Assembly: GCF_005889735.1 (NCBI RefSeq)
Contig: NZ_VCKY01000023.1
Coordinates: 1-64,000 of the forward strand
From: Nonomuraea turkmeniaca
GTDB lineage: Bacteria; Actinomycetota; Actinomycetes; Streptosporangiales; Streptosporangiaceae
Direction: 5' to 3'
Length of the DNA stretch: 64,000 bases
Shown here: in pieces, positions 34,981 to 43,819 of the stretch
Position numbering within the stretch: position 1 is the first letter of the stretch
Layout: every line of letters begins with the position of its first letter
Program-made: the position numbers and the translations under genes
Notes under the pieces: model-generated
What the model was told of the DNA's origin: nothing
Databases searched by the model: none
The model's input: only the letters and a program-made list of their open reading frames with translations

Positions 34981-36192
34981 ATGGCCATGCCCCTGCACAG
35001 CGTCACCGACCGTGCCGACCTCGCCGCCGCGCCCGTGCGCCAGCGCCGCGTGCTGATCTCGACCGATACCTATCCCCCCGACGTGAACGGCGCCGCGTAC
35101 TTCACTCACCGCCTGGCCACGGGCCTGGCCGCGCGCGGCAACGAAGTGCACGTGGTCTGCCAGTCCGACCTCGGCCCGGCCAGCGCCGACGTGGTGGACG
35201 GCGTGATCGTGCACCGGCTGCGCTCAGCCCCGATCCCGGTCCACCCCGCCATGCGGTTCACCGTGCCGACCCGGCTCGACCGGCTGGTCGCCGACATCCA
35301 GCCCGACGTGCTGCACACCCAGGGCCACTTCGTGGTCGGCCGGGCCGCGATCGCCGCCGCCCGCCGCGCCGGCGTGCCCGTCGTGGCCACCAACCACTTC
35401 ATGCCCGACAACCTCTTCCAGTTCGTTCGCATCCCGGACCGGCTGCGGGCCAAGGCGGGCCGGCTCGCCTGGCGAGACTTCAACCGGATCTTCAACCGGG
35501 CCGACCACGTCACCACGCCCACCCCGCTGGCCGCCAAGCTCCTGGCCGACCAGGGGTTCGCGCATGACGTCGAGCCGGTGTCCTGCGGGATCGACCTGGG
35601 CAGGTTCCACCCGCACGCCGAGCCCAAGGCGTGGGCGCGCAAGTTGTTCGCCCTGCCCGACCGGCAGACGATCCTGTTCGTCGGCCGCCTGGACGAGGAG
35701 AAGCGCCTCGACGAGGTGATCCGCGCGCTGCCCCTCGTGCTCAATGAGGCCGACGCCCAGGTGGCGCTCGTCGGCAAGGGCAACCAGCGGGGCGAGCTGG
35801 AGAAGCTGGCCAAGCGCATCGGGGTGGCCGAGCGGGTGTTCTTCCTCGGCTTCGTGCCCGACGAGAGCATGCCGCAGGCGTACGCCGCCGCCGACGTGTT
35901 CGCCATGCCGGGCATCGCGGAGCTGCAGAGCATCGCGACGCTGGAGGCCATGGCCACGGGCCTGCCCGTGGTGGCCGCGGATGCGATGGCGCTGCCGCAC
36001 CTGGTGGACGGCAACGGCTACCTGTTCCAGCCGGGCGACGTGGTCGCGCTGGCCCGGCACCTGTCCGGCATCCTGACCGACGACGATCTGCGGGCCAGGC
36101 TCGGCAAGGCCAGCAGGGAGCTGGCGCTCACCCACGACGACCAGTCGTCGCTGGCTCGGTTCGAGAAGATCTACGACGAGGTGGCGCGATGA
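34981..36192 (+). CDS. GT4-family glycosyltransferase
   Basis: A 403-residue GT-B enzyme with an N-terminal acceptor domain (STDTYPPDVNGAAYFTHRLA) and a C-terminal nucleotide-sugar domain with LFVGRLDEEKRLDEVI and the E(x7)E pair in PGIAELQSIATLEAMATGLP. It resembles 1,2-diacylglycerol glucosyltransferases and phosphatidylinositol mannosyltransferases, so a membrane glycolipid is a likely product, though unproven. GGAG lies eight bases before ATG 34981. The DUF998 gene overlaps its stop. Confidence 0.88.
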   Translation: MAMPLHSVTDRADLAAAPVRQRRVLISTDTYPPDVNGAAYFTHRLATGLAARGNEVHVVCQSDLGPASADVVDGVIVHRLRSAPIPVHPAMRFTVPTRLDRLVADIQPDVLHTQGHFVVGRAAIAAARRAGVPVVATNHFMPDNLFQFVRIPDRLRAKAGRLAWRDFNRIFNRADHVTTPTPLAAKLLADQGFAHDVEPVSCGIDLGRFHPHAEPKAWARKLFALPDRQTILFVGRLDEEKRLDEVIRALPLVLNEADAQVALVGKGNQRGELEKLAKRIGVAERVFFLGFVPDESMPQAYAAADVFAMPGIAELQSIATLEAMATGLPVVAADAMALPHLVDGNGYLFQPGDVVALARHLSGILTDDDLRARLGKASRELALTHDDQSSLARFEKIYDEVAR

Positions 36193-36872
36193 CCCCACGG
36201 CAGAGCTTCTGGGGCACCTTAGTCGGCACGGTGGTGTCGGTGTGCGCGCTGGCGTACGCACAGGTCGCCCTGCCCGCTCAGCCACTGCTCAGCGACTACG
36301 CGCTCGTCTCCGGCGGACTCGTGCCGGTGCTGATCGGGATGCTGGCGCTGGCGGGGGCGTGCCTGTGTCTCGCGTACGGGCTGGCGGCGGTCGAGCCGTC
36401 GCGTACGGCGGCCACCCGGGTGCTGCTGCTGGCGGGGGCCGCCGGGCTGATGATGAGCGCGATCTTCCCCACGGATCCGGGCACGTCGCAGGTCGGCTCG
36501 CTCTCCGGCGAGATCCACCGCTGGTCGGCTGCGGTGGTGTTCACGTCGCTGCCGGTCGCCGGCTGGACCCTGGCGAGAGGCCGGGCCGCGGCGCCCCGCT
36601 GGAACGCGGTGCGCGCCATGAGCATGACCGCGGCGGTGACGCTGGGGGTGTACCTGGCGGCGCATCCCGCGTCCATCACCTCGCCGCTGATCAACGGCGT
36701 CGCCTACTACGGGGCGCTCGAGCGTGCCGTGGTGCTGGCCGAGATGGTGCTCGTCACGGTGATGGCACTGGCGTTCGCCACCGGACGACGCTCCGCGATG
36801 GCCACAGGGGCCGCGCCGGCGAAGCCCGCCGCCGAGAGCGCCGGGCCCGAGCAGGAGCGGCTCGCCGCCTGA
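36189..36872 (+). CDS. DUF998 membrane protein
   Basis: A 227-residue membrane protein of about six helices with the DUF998 motif AIFPTDPG followed by a His-containing helix (GEIHRWSAAVVF). Its function is unknown. Its ATG overlaps the glycosyltransferase stop (ATGA), so it may help that enzyme act at the membrane; this is inference. The C-terminal tail is charged and Ala-rich. Confidence 0.85.
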   Translation: MTPRQSFWGTLVGTVVSVCALAYAQVALPAQPLLSDYALVSGGLVPVLIGMLALAGACLCLAYGLAAVEPSRTAATRVLLLAGAAGLMMSAIFPTDPGTSQVGSLSGEIHRWSAAVVFTSLPVAGWTLARGRAAAPRWNAVRAMSMTAAVTLGVYLAAHPASITSPLINGVAYYGALERAVVLAEMVLVTVMALAFATGRRSAMATGAAPAKPAAESAGPEQERLAA

Positions 36873-36914
36873 CCCGGCACACTTCGACCGCCGTCGAAAG
36901 GACTGCCTTCTACC

Positions 36915-38465
36915 GTGGGTTCCATGCTCGTCACACGCCATGCCGAAGCCCGGTCGGTCCTCGATGACACCCGATACGTGCCGCCTCCCGTGCCTCAGGA
37001 CGGGCGGGAGGGGACGCTCGCCTGGCTGCGGGCGCACGTGTCGCGCTTCAGCAGCGGCGACACCCACGCCGGGCGCCGCCACGCCGTCGTCGAGCGGCTG
37101 GCCGCACTGGACCCCGCCGAGCTCCGGTCCGCGGCCAGGGCCATGACCCTGGAGCGGGGCGGCGAGTGGCGGGGTGTGCCGACGGAGGTGCTCGGGGCCG
37201 CCCTCGGCGTCAAGGACACTGCCGCCGTCCCCGCCGCCGCGAGCGGCTACCTGTCGGGCGAGGGCGGCCCGGAGGCCGACGCCGCCGTCGCCGAACTGCT
37301 CGGCCAGGCCGACCTCCCGGCCGTCACGCTGCTGCTACAGGCCTACGCCGCCACCGAGGGCCTCATCGAGAACGCACTGCGGCACGCCACCGCCGGCGTC
37401 GACGTCGAGGCGCTGCTGCACGAGACGCTCAGGCATGACCCGCCCCTCAAGGCCACCCGCCGGCTGGACACCCGCACCGGCGCCGAGGTGACGATCGACC
37501 TGGCGGCCGCCAACCGGGATCCCGCCGTGTTCGCCGAGCCCGACCGGTTCGACCCGTCGCGCGACCGGACCCCGCACCTGACCTTCGGCCACGGTGTCCG
37601 CCCCTGCCCCGCGCCCGACCATGCGATCGCCCTGGCCGCCGGCGTGCTGGAGGCCGTGCACATGGCCTCGCTCTGTTCGACGGCTCGGTCGCCGGGCGAC
37701 GGCACTTCCTCGCGGGCTGTGGACTTTCGCGACCTGCACCGTCCCGGTGACCCGTTGCTCCTGCCCAACGCGTGGGACTACGGCTCGGCCGCCGTCCTCG
37801 CCGCGCAGGGGTTCCCGGCGATCGGCACGACCAGCCTCGGCGTGGCCGCCGTGTACGGCAAGCCGGACGCGGCCGGCGCCACCAGGGCCGAGACGATCGA
37901 GCTGGCGGAGTCGCTCAAGGATCTCGGCATCCTGGTCACCGTGGACATCGAGGGCGGCTTCAGCGATGACCCGGACGAGGTGTCCGACCTGGTGGCGAGC
38001 CTGGCCGCACTCGGCGTGGCCGGCGTCAACCTGGAGGACGGCCGCCCCGACGGCACGCTGCGCCCGATCGAGTCGCACCAGCGCATCATCGAGGCGGCCA
38101 AGGGTCACGGCGTGTTCGTCAACGCCCGCACCGACACGTGCTGGCTGCGGACCGGTGACACCCGCGAGCGGGTCCGGGCGTACGGCCACGCCGACGGGAT
38201 CTTCGTACCCGGACTGAGCGACCTCGGCGAGATCGCGGAGGTGGCAGCGAGCACGCCGTTGCCGCTCAACGTGCTGTACCAGCCGGGCGGCCCCACGATG
38301 GCCCAGTTCGCCGCGGCCGGTGTGGCCAGGGTGAGCACCGGCTCGCTGCTGTACCGGGCGGCGATCCAGGGTGCGCTGACGGCGGTGCTCGGCATCCGCG
38401 GCGAGCCCGCACCCAGGATGCCCACCTACGCGGAAACCGCCGCGTTCTTGCCGCAGCCGCGATAA
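36915..38465 (+). CDS. fusion of a short cytochrome P450-like domain and a PEP mutase/isocitrate lyase-type domain
   Basis: The 516-residue frame has two parts. Residues 1-245 look like a shortened P450: a C-helix remnant DTHAGRRHAVVERL, an I-helix-like AYAATE, the K-helix ExxR in HETLRHDPP, and the heme-loop FGHGVRPCP with the Cys ligand. Usual P450s have about 400 residues. Residues 255-516 are a PEP mutase/ICL-superfamily TIM barrel with LLLPNAWDYGSA, TVDIEGGFSDDP, GVNLEDG and VNARTD. GGAGG (37649-37653) lies eight bases before an in-frame ATG at 37662, so the second domain may also be made alone. GTG 36915 is the likely first start. Seven bases separate it from the SARP gene. Confidence 0.78.
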   Translation: MGSMLVTRHAEARSVLDDTRYVPPPVPQDGREGTLAWLRAHVSRFSSGDTHAGRRHAVVERLAALDPAELRSAARAMTLERGGEWRGVPTEVLGAALGVKDTAAVPAAASGYLSGEGGPEADAAVAELLGQADLPAVTLLLQAYAATEGLIENALRHATAGVDVEALLHETLRHDPPLKATRRLDTRTGAEVTIDLAAANRDPAVFAEPDRFDPSRDRTPHLTFGHGVRPCPAPDHAIALAAGVLEAVHMASLCSTARSPGDGTSSRAVDFRDLHRPGDPLLLPNAWDYGSAAVLAAQGFPAIGTTSLGVAAVYGKPDAAGATRAETIELAESLKDLGILVTVDIEGGFSDDPDEVSDLVASLAALGVAGVNLEDGRPDGTLRPIESHQRIIEAAKGHGVFVNARTDTCWLRTGDTRERVRAYGHADGIFVPGLSDLGEIAEVAASTPLPLNVLYQPGGPTMAQFAAAGVARVSTGSLLYRAAIQGALTAVLGIRGEPAPRMPTYAETAAFLPQPR

Positions 38466-38472
38466 TCGACGC

Positions 38473-41295
38473 ATGCGCTTCCAGATCCTCGGACCCACCG
38501 CCGCGCTGGGCGAGGACGGCCGACCCGTCGCGCTCGGCGGGCCCCGGGTGCGTGCCCTGCTCACGCTGCTCGCCCTGCACGCCGGGCGCATCGTGGGCGC
38601 GGAGCAGCTCGTGGACGGCATGTACGGCGCTTATCCCCCCGAGGGCGTGGCCAACGCGCTGCAGTCGCAGGTGTCCAGGCTCCGCCGGGTGCTGGGCAAG
38701 GACCTGGTGGAGTTCCACCCGGCCGGATACCGGCTGGTGGCCGACCCGCAGGACGTGGACGCGCGCCGGTTCGAGCAGCTCGCCCAGGCGGGCAGGCAGG
38801 CGCTGCAGGGCGGCGACCCCGAGCGGGCGGCCGCGTTGCTGGGTGAGGCGCTGGAGTTGTGGCGGGGAGCGCCGCTGACGGACGCCCCGTACGCCGAGGC
38901 CGCCGCGACCGCGCTGGAGGAGCTGCGGCTGGCCGCCACGGAGGACCGCGTGCAGGCCGACCTGGACCTGGGCAGGCACCGGGAGCTGGTCGCCGAGCTG
39001 AGCCAGCTCATCGCCGCCCACCCGCTGCGCGAGCGGCTGCGGGCCCAGCTCATGCGTGCCCTGTACGGCAGTGGCCGCCAGGCCGAAGCGCTGACCGTCT
39101 ACGACGAGACCAGGAAGATCCTGGACGAGGAGCTGGGCGTCGATCCGGGGGCGGAGCTGGCCGCCGCGCACCTTGCCGTGCTCCGGGCCGATCCGGCGCT
39201 CGGCGCCCCCGCGGCCAGGACGGCAAGCCAGCAGCGGCAGGGGCTGCGGGCCCAGCTCACCAGCTTCGTCGGCCGCGCCGAGGAGCTGGCGCACGTGGGC
39301 GAGAGGTTACAGGCCGGCCGGCTCGTCATGTTGATCGGCCCGGGTGGCGCCGGCAAGACCAGGCTCGCCATCGAGGCAGCCCAGCACGAGCCGGGCGACG
39401 TCTGCTTCGTGCCGCTCGCACCAGTCTCCGACGACGCGGACGTGCCCAGGGCCGTGCTGGCGGCGCTCGACATCCGCGACCCCTTGCTGCACACGGCCGA
39501 CCGGCCGGCCGTGGACCCGGTCACGCGGCTGGTCACCGCGCTCGCCGACCGCAAGCTGCTGCTCGTGCTGGACAACTGCGAGCACCTCATCGCGGCCACC
39601 GCCGAGCTGACCGACCTGCTGCTCGCCTCCTGCCCCGGGCTGCGGGTGCTGGCGACCGGACGGGAGGCGCTCGGCATCACCGGCGAGTCGATCCTGACCG
39701 TGGCGCCGCTGCGGCTGCCGCCGCCCGAGGCGGACGACCCACTGGACTACCCGGCCGTCCGGCTGTTCGCCGACCGGGCCGCCGCGGTCCAGCCGGGTTT
39801 CGCCCTGCACGGGGAGAACGCCGCGCAGGTGGTGGGCATCTGCCGGGCGCTCGACGGGCTGCCGCTGGCCATCGAGCTGGCCGCGGCGCGGCTGCGTACG
39901 CTGTCGGTGTCCGACGTGGCGGCGCGGCTGGACGACCGGTTCAGGTTGCTGACGCGCGGCAGCCGTACGGCGCTGCCGCGCCACCAGACGTTGCGCGCGG
40001 TCGTGGCGTGGAGCTGGGACCTGCTGGACGAGAGCGAGCAGCGGCTGGCCAGGCGGCTGAGCGTGTTCGCGGGCGGCGCGCGGCCCGAGGCCGCGGAGCG
40101 GGTGTGCGGGCTGCCGGAGGACGTGCTGTTCTCGCTGGCGGAGAAGTCGCTGGTGGAGGTGGTGGGCGGGCGTTACCGCATGCTGGAGACGATCAAGGCG
40201 TACTGCGCCGAGCGGCTGGCCGAGTCCGGCGAGGTGGACACGGTGCGGGACGCGCACGCCGCGTACTACCTGGACCTGGTTCTGGCCGCCGACGCGCGGC
40301 TGCGGACCCGCGAGCAGATGGAGTGGCTGGCCAGGCTGGACGAGGAGAGCGACGACGTCAACGCGGCCCTGCGCTGGGCCACCGAATCGGGACGGGTGGG
40401 GACGGCGCTGCGGCTGCTGGCGTACACCGCCTGCTACTGGTACATGCGCGGCAACCGTGTGACCAGCGCCAATCTGGCCGCCGCCCTGCTCGCCAGACTC
40501 GGCTCCGGCCCTCCCGAGGGCCTGGAGGAGGAGTACGTCATGTGCGTGCTCGTCACCGGCTGGCAGGGCGAGGCCGACGATGAGTTACGCGACCTGATGG
40601 CGGCGGCCAGGGGGCTGCTGGCGTGGAACCACCTGCCGATGCGGGTGGAGTTCCTGATGATGCTGCTGTCGATGTACTCAGGGCCGCCCGACGACTTCAG
40701 CGAGGCCTACGAGGTGATCCTCCACTCCCTGCCGGCGCTGCCACCCTGGCAGGCGGCGCTGTCCTACGCGGGCGCGGCGTTCGTGCTCCAATCGCTCGGC
40801 CGGGAGGAGGAGGCCGTGGACCACTTCGGGCGCAGCCTGGCCGCGTTCAAGGCCATCGGCGAACGCTGGGGGATCGTGCTGGTGTTGTCCGGGCTCGGCG
40901 CCCTTCACCAGGAGCGGCGCGACTACCCGACGGCGTACGCGCTGGCCGACGAGGCGTTGGCGATCGCCCGCGAGCTGGGCGCCAAGACCGAGATCGCCGA
41001 GGCCCTGTGCCGGCGCGGGGACGCCCTGCAGTGCCTGGGCGATCCGGCCGGAGCTCGGGCGGACTACACGATCGCGGTCGATCTGTCACGCAGGAACGGG
41101 TCCATGGAAACCGCCGCGTGGGCGCAGCTCGGCCTGGGCGAGGTGGCGCTGGCCGGCGGGGATCTGGAGGAGGCGCGTGCCGTGCTGATCCAGGCCCGCG
41201 ACGAATGCCCGGAGGACTGGTACAGCGCCGCGGACACCCGCACCCGCATCGACGCGGCGCTGACCGAGGTCAGCAGGGCGGTCAGCGAACGGTAG
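38473..41295 (+). CDS. AfsR/SARP-family transcriptional regulator
   Basis: The 940-residue protein has an N-terminal OmpR-like winged helix (about 1-75), a BTAD all-helical domain (about 80-235), an NB-ARC ATPase with P-loop GPGGAGKT (near residue 290) and LVLDNCEHL, and C-terminal TPR-like repeats (about 700-920). Regulators of this size activate transcription in response to nucleotide and phosphorylation and often control secondary metabolism. The nearest possible targets are the MFS exporter downstream and the fusion gene upstream. No biosynthetic core genes are seen. Confidence 0.93.
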   Translation: MRFQILGPTAALGEDGRPVALGGPRVRALLTLLALHAGRIVGAEQLVDGMYGAYPPEGVANALQSQVSRLRRVLGKDLVEFHPAGYRLVADPQDVDARRFEQLAQAGRQALQGGDPERAAALLGEALELWRGAPLTDAPYAEAAATALEELRLAATEDRVQADLDLGRHRELVAELSQLIAAHPLRERLRAQLMRALYGSGRQAEALTVYDETRKILDEELGVDPGAELAAAHLAVLRADPALGAPAARTASQQRQGLRAQLTSFVGRAEELAHVGERLQAGRLVMLIGPGGAGKTRLAIEAAQHEPGDVCFVPLAPVSDDADVPRAVLAALDIRDPLLHTADRPAVDPVTRLVTALADRKLLLVLDNCEHLIAATAELTDLLLASCPGLRVLATGREALGITGESILTVAPLRLPPPEADDPLDYPAVRLFADRAAAVQPGFALHGENAAQVVGICRALDGLPLAIELAAARLRTLSVSDVAARLDDRFRLLTRGSRTALPRHQTLRAVVAWSWDLLDESEQRLARRLSVFAGGARPEAAERVCGLPEDVLFSLAEKSLVEVVGGRYRMLETIKAYCAERLAESGEVDTVRDAHAAYYLDLVLAADARLRTREQMEWLARLDEESDDVNAALRWATESGRVGTALRLLAYTACYWYMRGNRVTSANLAAALLARLGSGPPEGLEEEYVMCVLVTGWQGEADDELRDLMAAARGLLAWNHLPMRVEFLMMLLSMYSGPPDDFSEAYEVILHSLPALPPWQAALSYAGAAFVLQSLGREEEAVDHFGRSLAAFKAIGERWGIVLVLSGLGALHQERRDYPTAYALADEALAIARELGAKTEIAEALCRRGDALQCLGDPAGARADYTIAVDLSRRNGSMETAAWAQLGLGEVALAGGDLEEARAVLIQARDECPEDWYSAADTRTRIDAALTEVSRAVSER

Positions 41296-41329
41296 GCCCG
41301 CGGTCAGGGGTCCGCTGGACGGTGGGACC

Positions 41330-42850
41330 ATGATCAACGCTCGCGCAAAGAACAAATGGTCCTGCCTGGCGATCGCGTGCTTGGCCACCCTGCTGCTCTC
41401 GCTCGACCTCACCGTCCTGCATCTCGCCCTGCCGAGACTGGTGAGCGACCTCGGCGCGACCTCCACGCAGCTGCTCTGGATCGGCGACATCTACGGCTTC
41501 GCGCTCGCCGGCCTGCTCATCACCATGGGCAACCTCGGCGATCGCATCGGCCGCAAGCGCCTGCTGCTGATCGGCGCGGTGGCGTTCGGCGCGGCCTCGG
41601 CCGTGACGGCGTACGCGCCCAACGCCGAGCTGCTGATCGTGGCAAGGGCACTGCTCGGCGTGGCCGGCGCCACGATCATGCCGTCGACCCTGTCGATCAT
41701 CAGGAACGTGTTCACCGAGCCCGGCGAACGCACCGCGGCCGTCGGGATCTGGAGCGGGATGAGCGCCGCGGGCTTCGCCGTGGGCCCGGTGGTCGGCGGG
41801 CTGCTGCTCGACCACTACTGGTGGGGCTCGGTGTTCCTGATCAACGTGCCGATCATGCTGCTGGTGCTCGTCGGCGGCGTCATGGTGCTGCCGGAGTCTC
41901 GCAACCCGGACGCGGGCCGGCTGGACCTGGTCAGCGTCGTCCTGTCGTTCGCCGGCGTGGTGGCGGTCGTCTACGCGATCAAGGAGGCCGCGCACAGGGG
42001 CATCGAGCACACCGACGTACTGGTGGCCGGTGTGGGCGGGGTGGCGCTGCTGGCGTTGTTCGCGTGGCGGCAGACCAGGCTGGCCGAGCCGCTGATCGAC
42101 GTGCGGCTCTTCGCCCGCAGGGCGTTCACCGCGTCCATCGTCACGAACCTGCTGGCGATCTTCGCGATGTCGGCCATGATGTTGATGTTCGCCTGGTACC
42201 TGCAGCTCGTGCTCGGCTGGTCGCCGCTCCAGGCGGGGCTGGCCCAGCTGCCCGGCGGCCTGAGCGGCGCGGTCGGCGGGGTGCTGGCCGCCAAGCTGAT
42301 CCCCCGCATCGGCAGGAACGGCGTGGTCGCGCTCGGCCTGGCCATGAACGCCGGCTCGTTCCTCTACTACAGCACGCTCGGCCTCGAACTGAACTACCTG
42401 ACGCTGCTGCCCGTCATGGTGATCGGCGGCGTCGGCATCGGGTTCGCCTTCACGGTCAACAACGACAACGTGCTGGCCACCGCGCCCAGGGATCGCGCGG
42501 GGGCGGCGGCCGCGGTGTCGGAGACGGCGTTCGAGCTGGGCGGGGCGCTCGGCATCGCGATCCTGGGCACCGTGCTGACCAGCGCTTACCGTGCCAACCT
42601 GGAGCTGCCGGCCGGGGTTCCCGGCGAGGGCGCCAGGGAGTCGATCGCCGGGGCGGTGCGTACCGCTGCGGAGCTGCCTTCCGAGCAGGCCGGGCCGCTC
42701 ATGCGGGCCGCGCAGACGGCGTTCATCGAGGGGCTGCACGTCACCGCGCTGGTCACGGGGGCGCTGCTGGCCCTGGTCGCGGTGCTGGCGCTGGTGGGGC
42801 TGCGCGGCGTGCCGAAGGAGATCCCCGAAGAGGTCCTGGCACGAGCGTGA
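41330..42850 (+). CDS. MFS multidrug exporter, DHA2 (14-helix) family
   Basis: A 506-residue transporter with 14 predicted helices and DHA2/SmvA-QacA motifs: motif D1 LLLSLDLTVLHLALP, motif A GNLGDRIGRKR, and motif C GFAVGPVVGGLLL. It exports cationic or hydrophobic compounds by proton antiport in this family. It starts 34 bases after the SARP regulator, which may regulate it. It converges with the beta-lactamase-like gene, leaving nine bases between stops. Confidence 0.92.
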   Translation: MINARAKNKWSCLAIACLATLLLSLDLTVLHLALPRLVSDLGATSTQLLWIGDIYGFALAGLLITMGNLGDRIGRKRLLLIGAVAFGAASAVTAYAPNAELLIVARALLGVAGATIMPSTLSIIRNVFTEPGERTAAVGIWSGMSAAGFAVGPVVGGLLLDHYWWGSVFLINVPIMLLVLVGGVMVLPESRNPDAGRLDLVSVVLSFAGVVAVVYAIKEAAHRGIEHTDVLVAGVGGVALLALFAWRQTRLAEPLIDVRLFARRAFTASIVTNLLAIFAMSAMMLMFAWYLQLVLGWSPLQAGLAQLPGGLSGAVGGVLAAKLIPRIGRNGVVALGLAMNAGSFLYYSTLGLELNYLTLLPVMVIGGVGIGFAFTVNNDNVLATAPRDRAGAAAAVSETAFELGGALGIAILGTVLTSAYRANLELPAGVPGEGARESIAGAVRTAAELPSEQAGPLMRAAQTAFIEGLHVTALVTGALLALVAVLALVGLRGVPKEIPEEVLARA

Positions 42851-42859
42851 CCGGCAGCC

Positions 42860-43768
42860 TCAGGCGACGGGATTGGTCGGGCAGGGACGGGTGATGGTCG
42901 GGGCGAGGGCGTCGAGGCGGGCGCCGATCATCCTGGCCACCCCCTCGATCGTCTCGATGCCCGTCCCCTCCCCCGGCTGCTGATCCGTCTGCACGGAGAG
43001 CAGCAGATCCCGCCCTGGGCCCACCACGCGGCCGTAGCTGGTGACGGCCCACGTGTTGTGGATGAACGGCCGCGGTGTCCACCCGTTCTTCAGTGCCACC
43101 CGGTCCCCCGGCCGGGCGGCGGCGCTGACGCCCCAGGCCTGATCCTTCTGCACCCGTCCCATCAGCCCGAGCACCAGCCGCCGATCCGCGGCGCTCAGCC
43201 CCTTGCCGCCCTGAACCAGCACCTTCAGCAGGCGGATGCGGTCGGCGGGGCTGGTGTTGGTGCCGCCCCAGAACCGGCTCGGCCCCGGCGTGGTCTCCCG
43301 CAGCCCGGCCCGGTCGTAGAAGGCGCTCATGGCGCCGCCCCCGCCGACCCGGGACCACATCGTGTCCGCGGCCCTGTTGTCGCTCTCCCTGATCATGCGG
43401 TCGGCCAGGTCCCGCTCGCCCTCGTCCAGCCCGCCGGAACGGCGTGCCAGCAACGCCGCCAGGATGTCCACTTTGGCGCCGCTCGCGGTGATCATGTCGT
43501 GCTCGTGCGCTCCCTGCCCCAGCGTGACACCCGTGACGAGGTCGTGGGCCGCGTAGACCACCCGTCCCGGGCGCCCGCGCACGTACCGGGAAAGATCGCG
43601 GAGGAGCCGGGCGCGGGCGGCGGTGCCCGCCCGCGCGTCCGGAAATTTCAGGACACACCGTGCCACCTTGACCGGAGCCCTCGCCGCGGCGGGCACGATC
43701 GGCGCCCGCTCGGTCCCGCATCCCGCCACCAGCGTCAGCCCGGCCCAGGCCACCCATATCGCACGCAT
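42860..43768 (-). CDS. class A beta-lactamase-like lipoprotein
   Basis: The 302-residue protein has a lipoprotein signal (LVAGC) and the penicillin-recognising fold motifs: SGAK (nucleophile Ser plus Lys), SDN in MIRESDNRAAD, and KNG in place of the usual KTG near the C-terminus. The omega-loop ExxLN deacylation motif of true class A beta-lactamases is not clearly present. Beta-lactam hydrolysis is therefore uncertain; a peptidoglycan-related serine hydrolase is equally likely. ATG 43768 is preferred over 43807 by signal-peptide shape. Confidence 0.8.
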   Translation of the reverse strand: MRAIWVAWAGLTLVAGCGTERAPIVPAAARAPVKVARCVLKFPDARAGTAARARLLRDLSRYVRGRPGRVVYAAHDLVTGVTLGQGAHEHDMITASGAKVDILAALLARRSGGLDEGERDLADRMIRESDNRAADTMWSRVGGGGAMSAFYDRAGLRETTPGPSRFWGGTNTSPADRIRLLKVLVQGGKGLSAADRRLVLGLMGRVQKDQAWGVSAAARPGDRVALKNGWTPRPFIHNTWAVTSYGRVVGPGRDLLLSVQTDQQPGEGTGIETIEGVARMIGARLDALAPTITRPCPTNPVA

Positions 43769-43819
43769 CCGCAAACCCCCCGCGATCTCATCGGGGGTCG
43801 GCAGCATCCTGCCCTCAGG

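Noticed and set aside
36915-42850. A secondary-metabolite gene cluster
   Set aside because: A SARP regulator, an exporter and a P450-like domain are present but no synthase, ligase or other core enzyme is seen.
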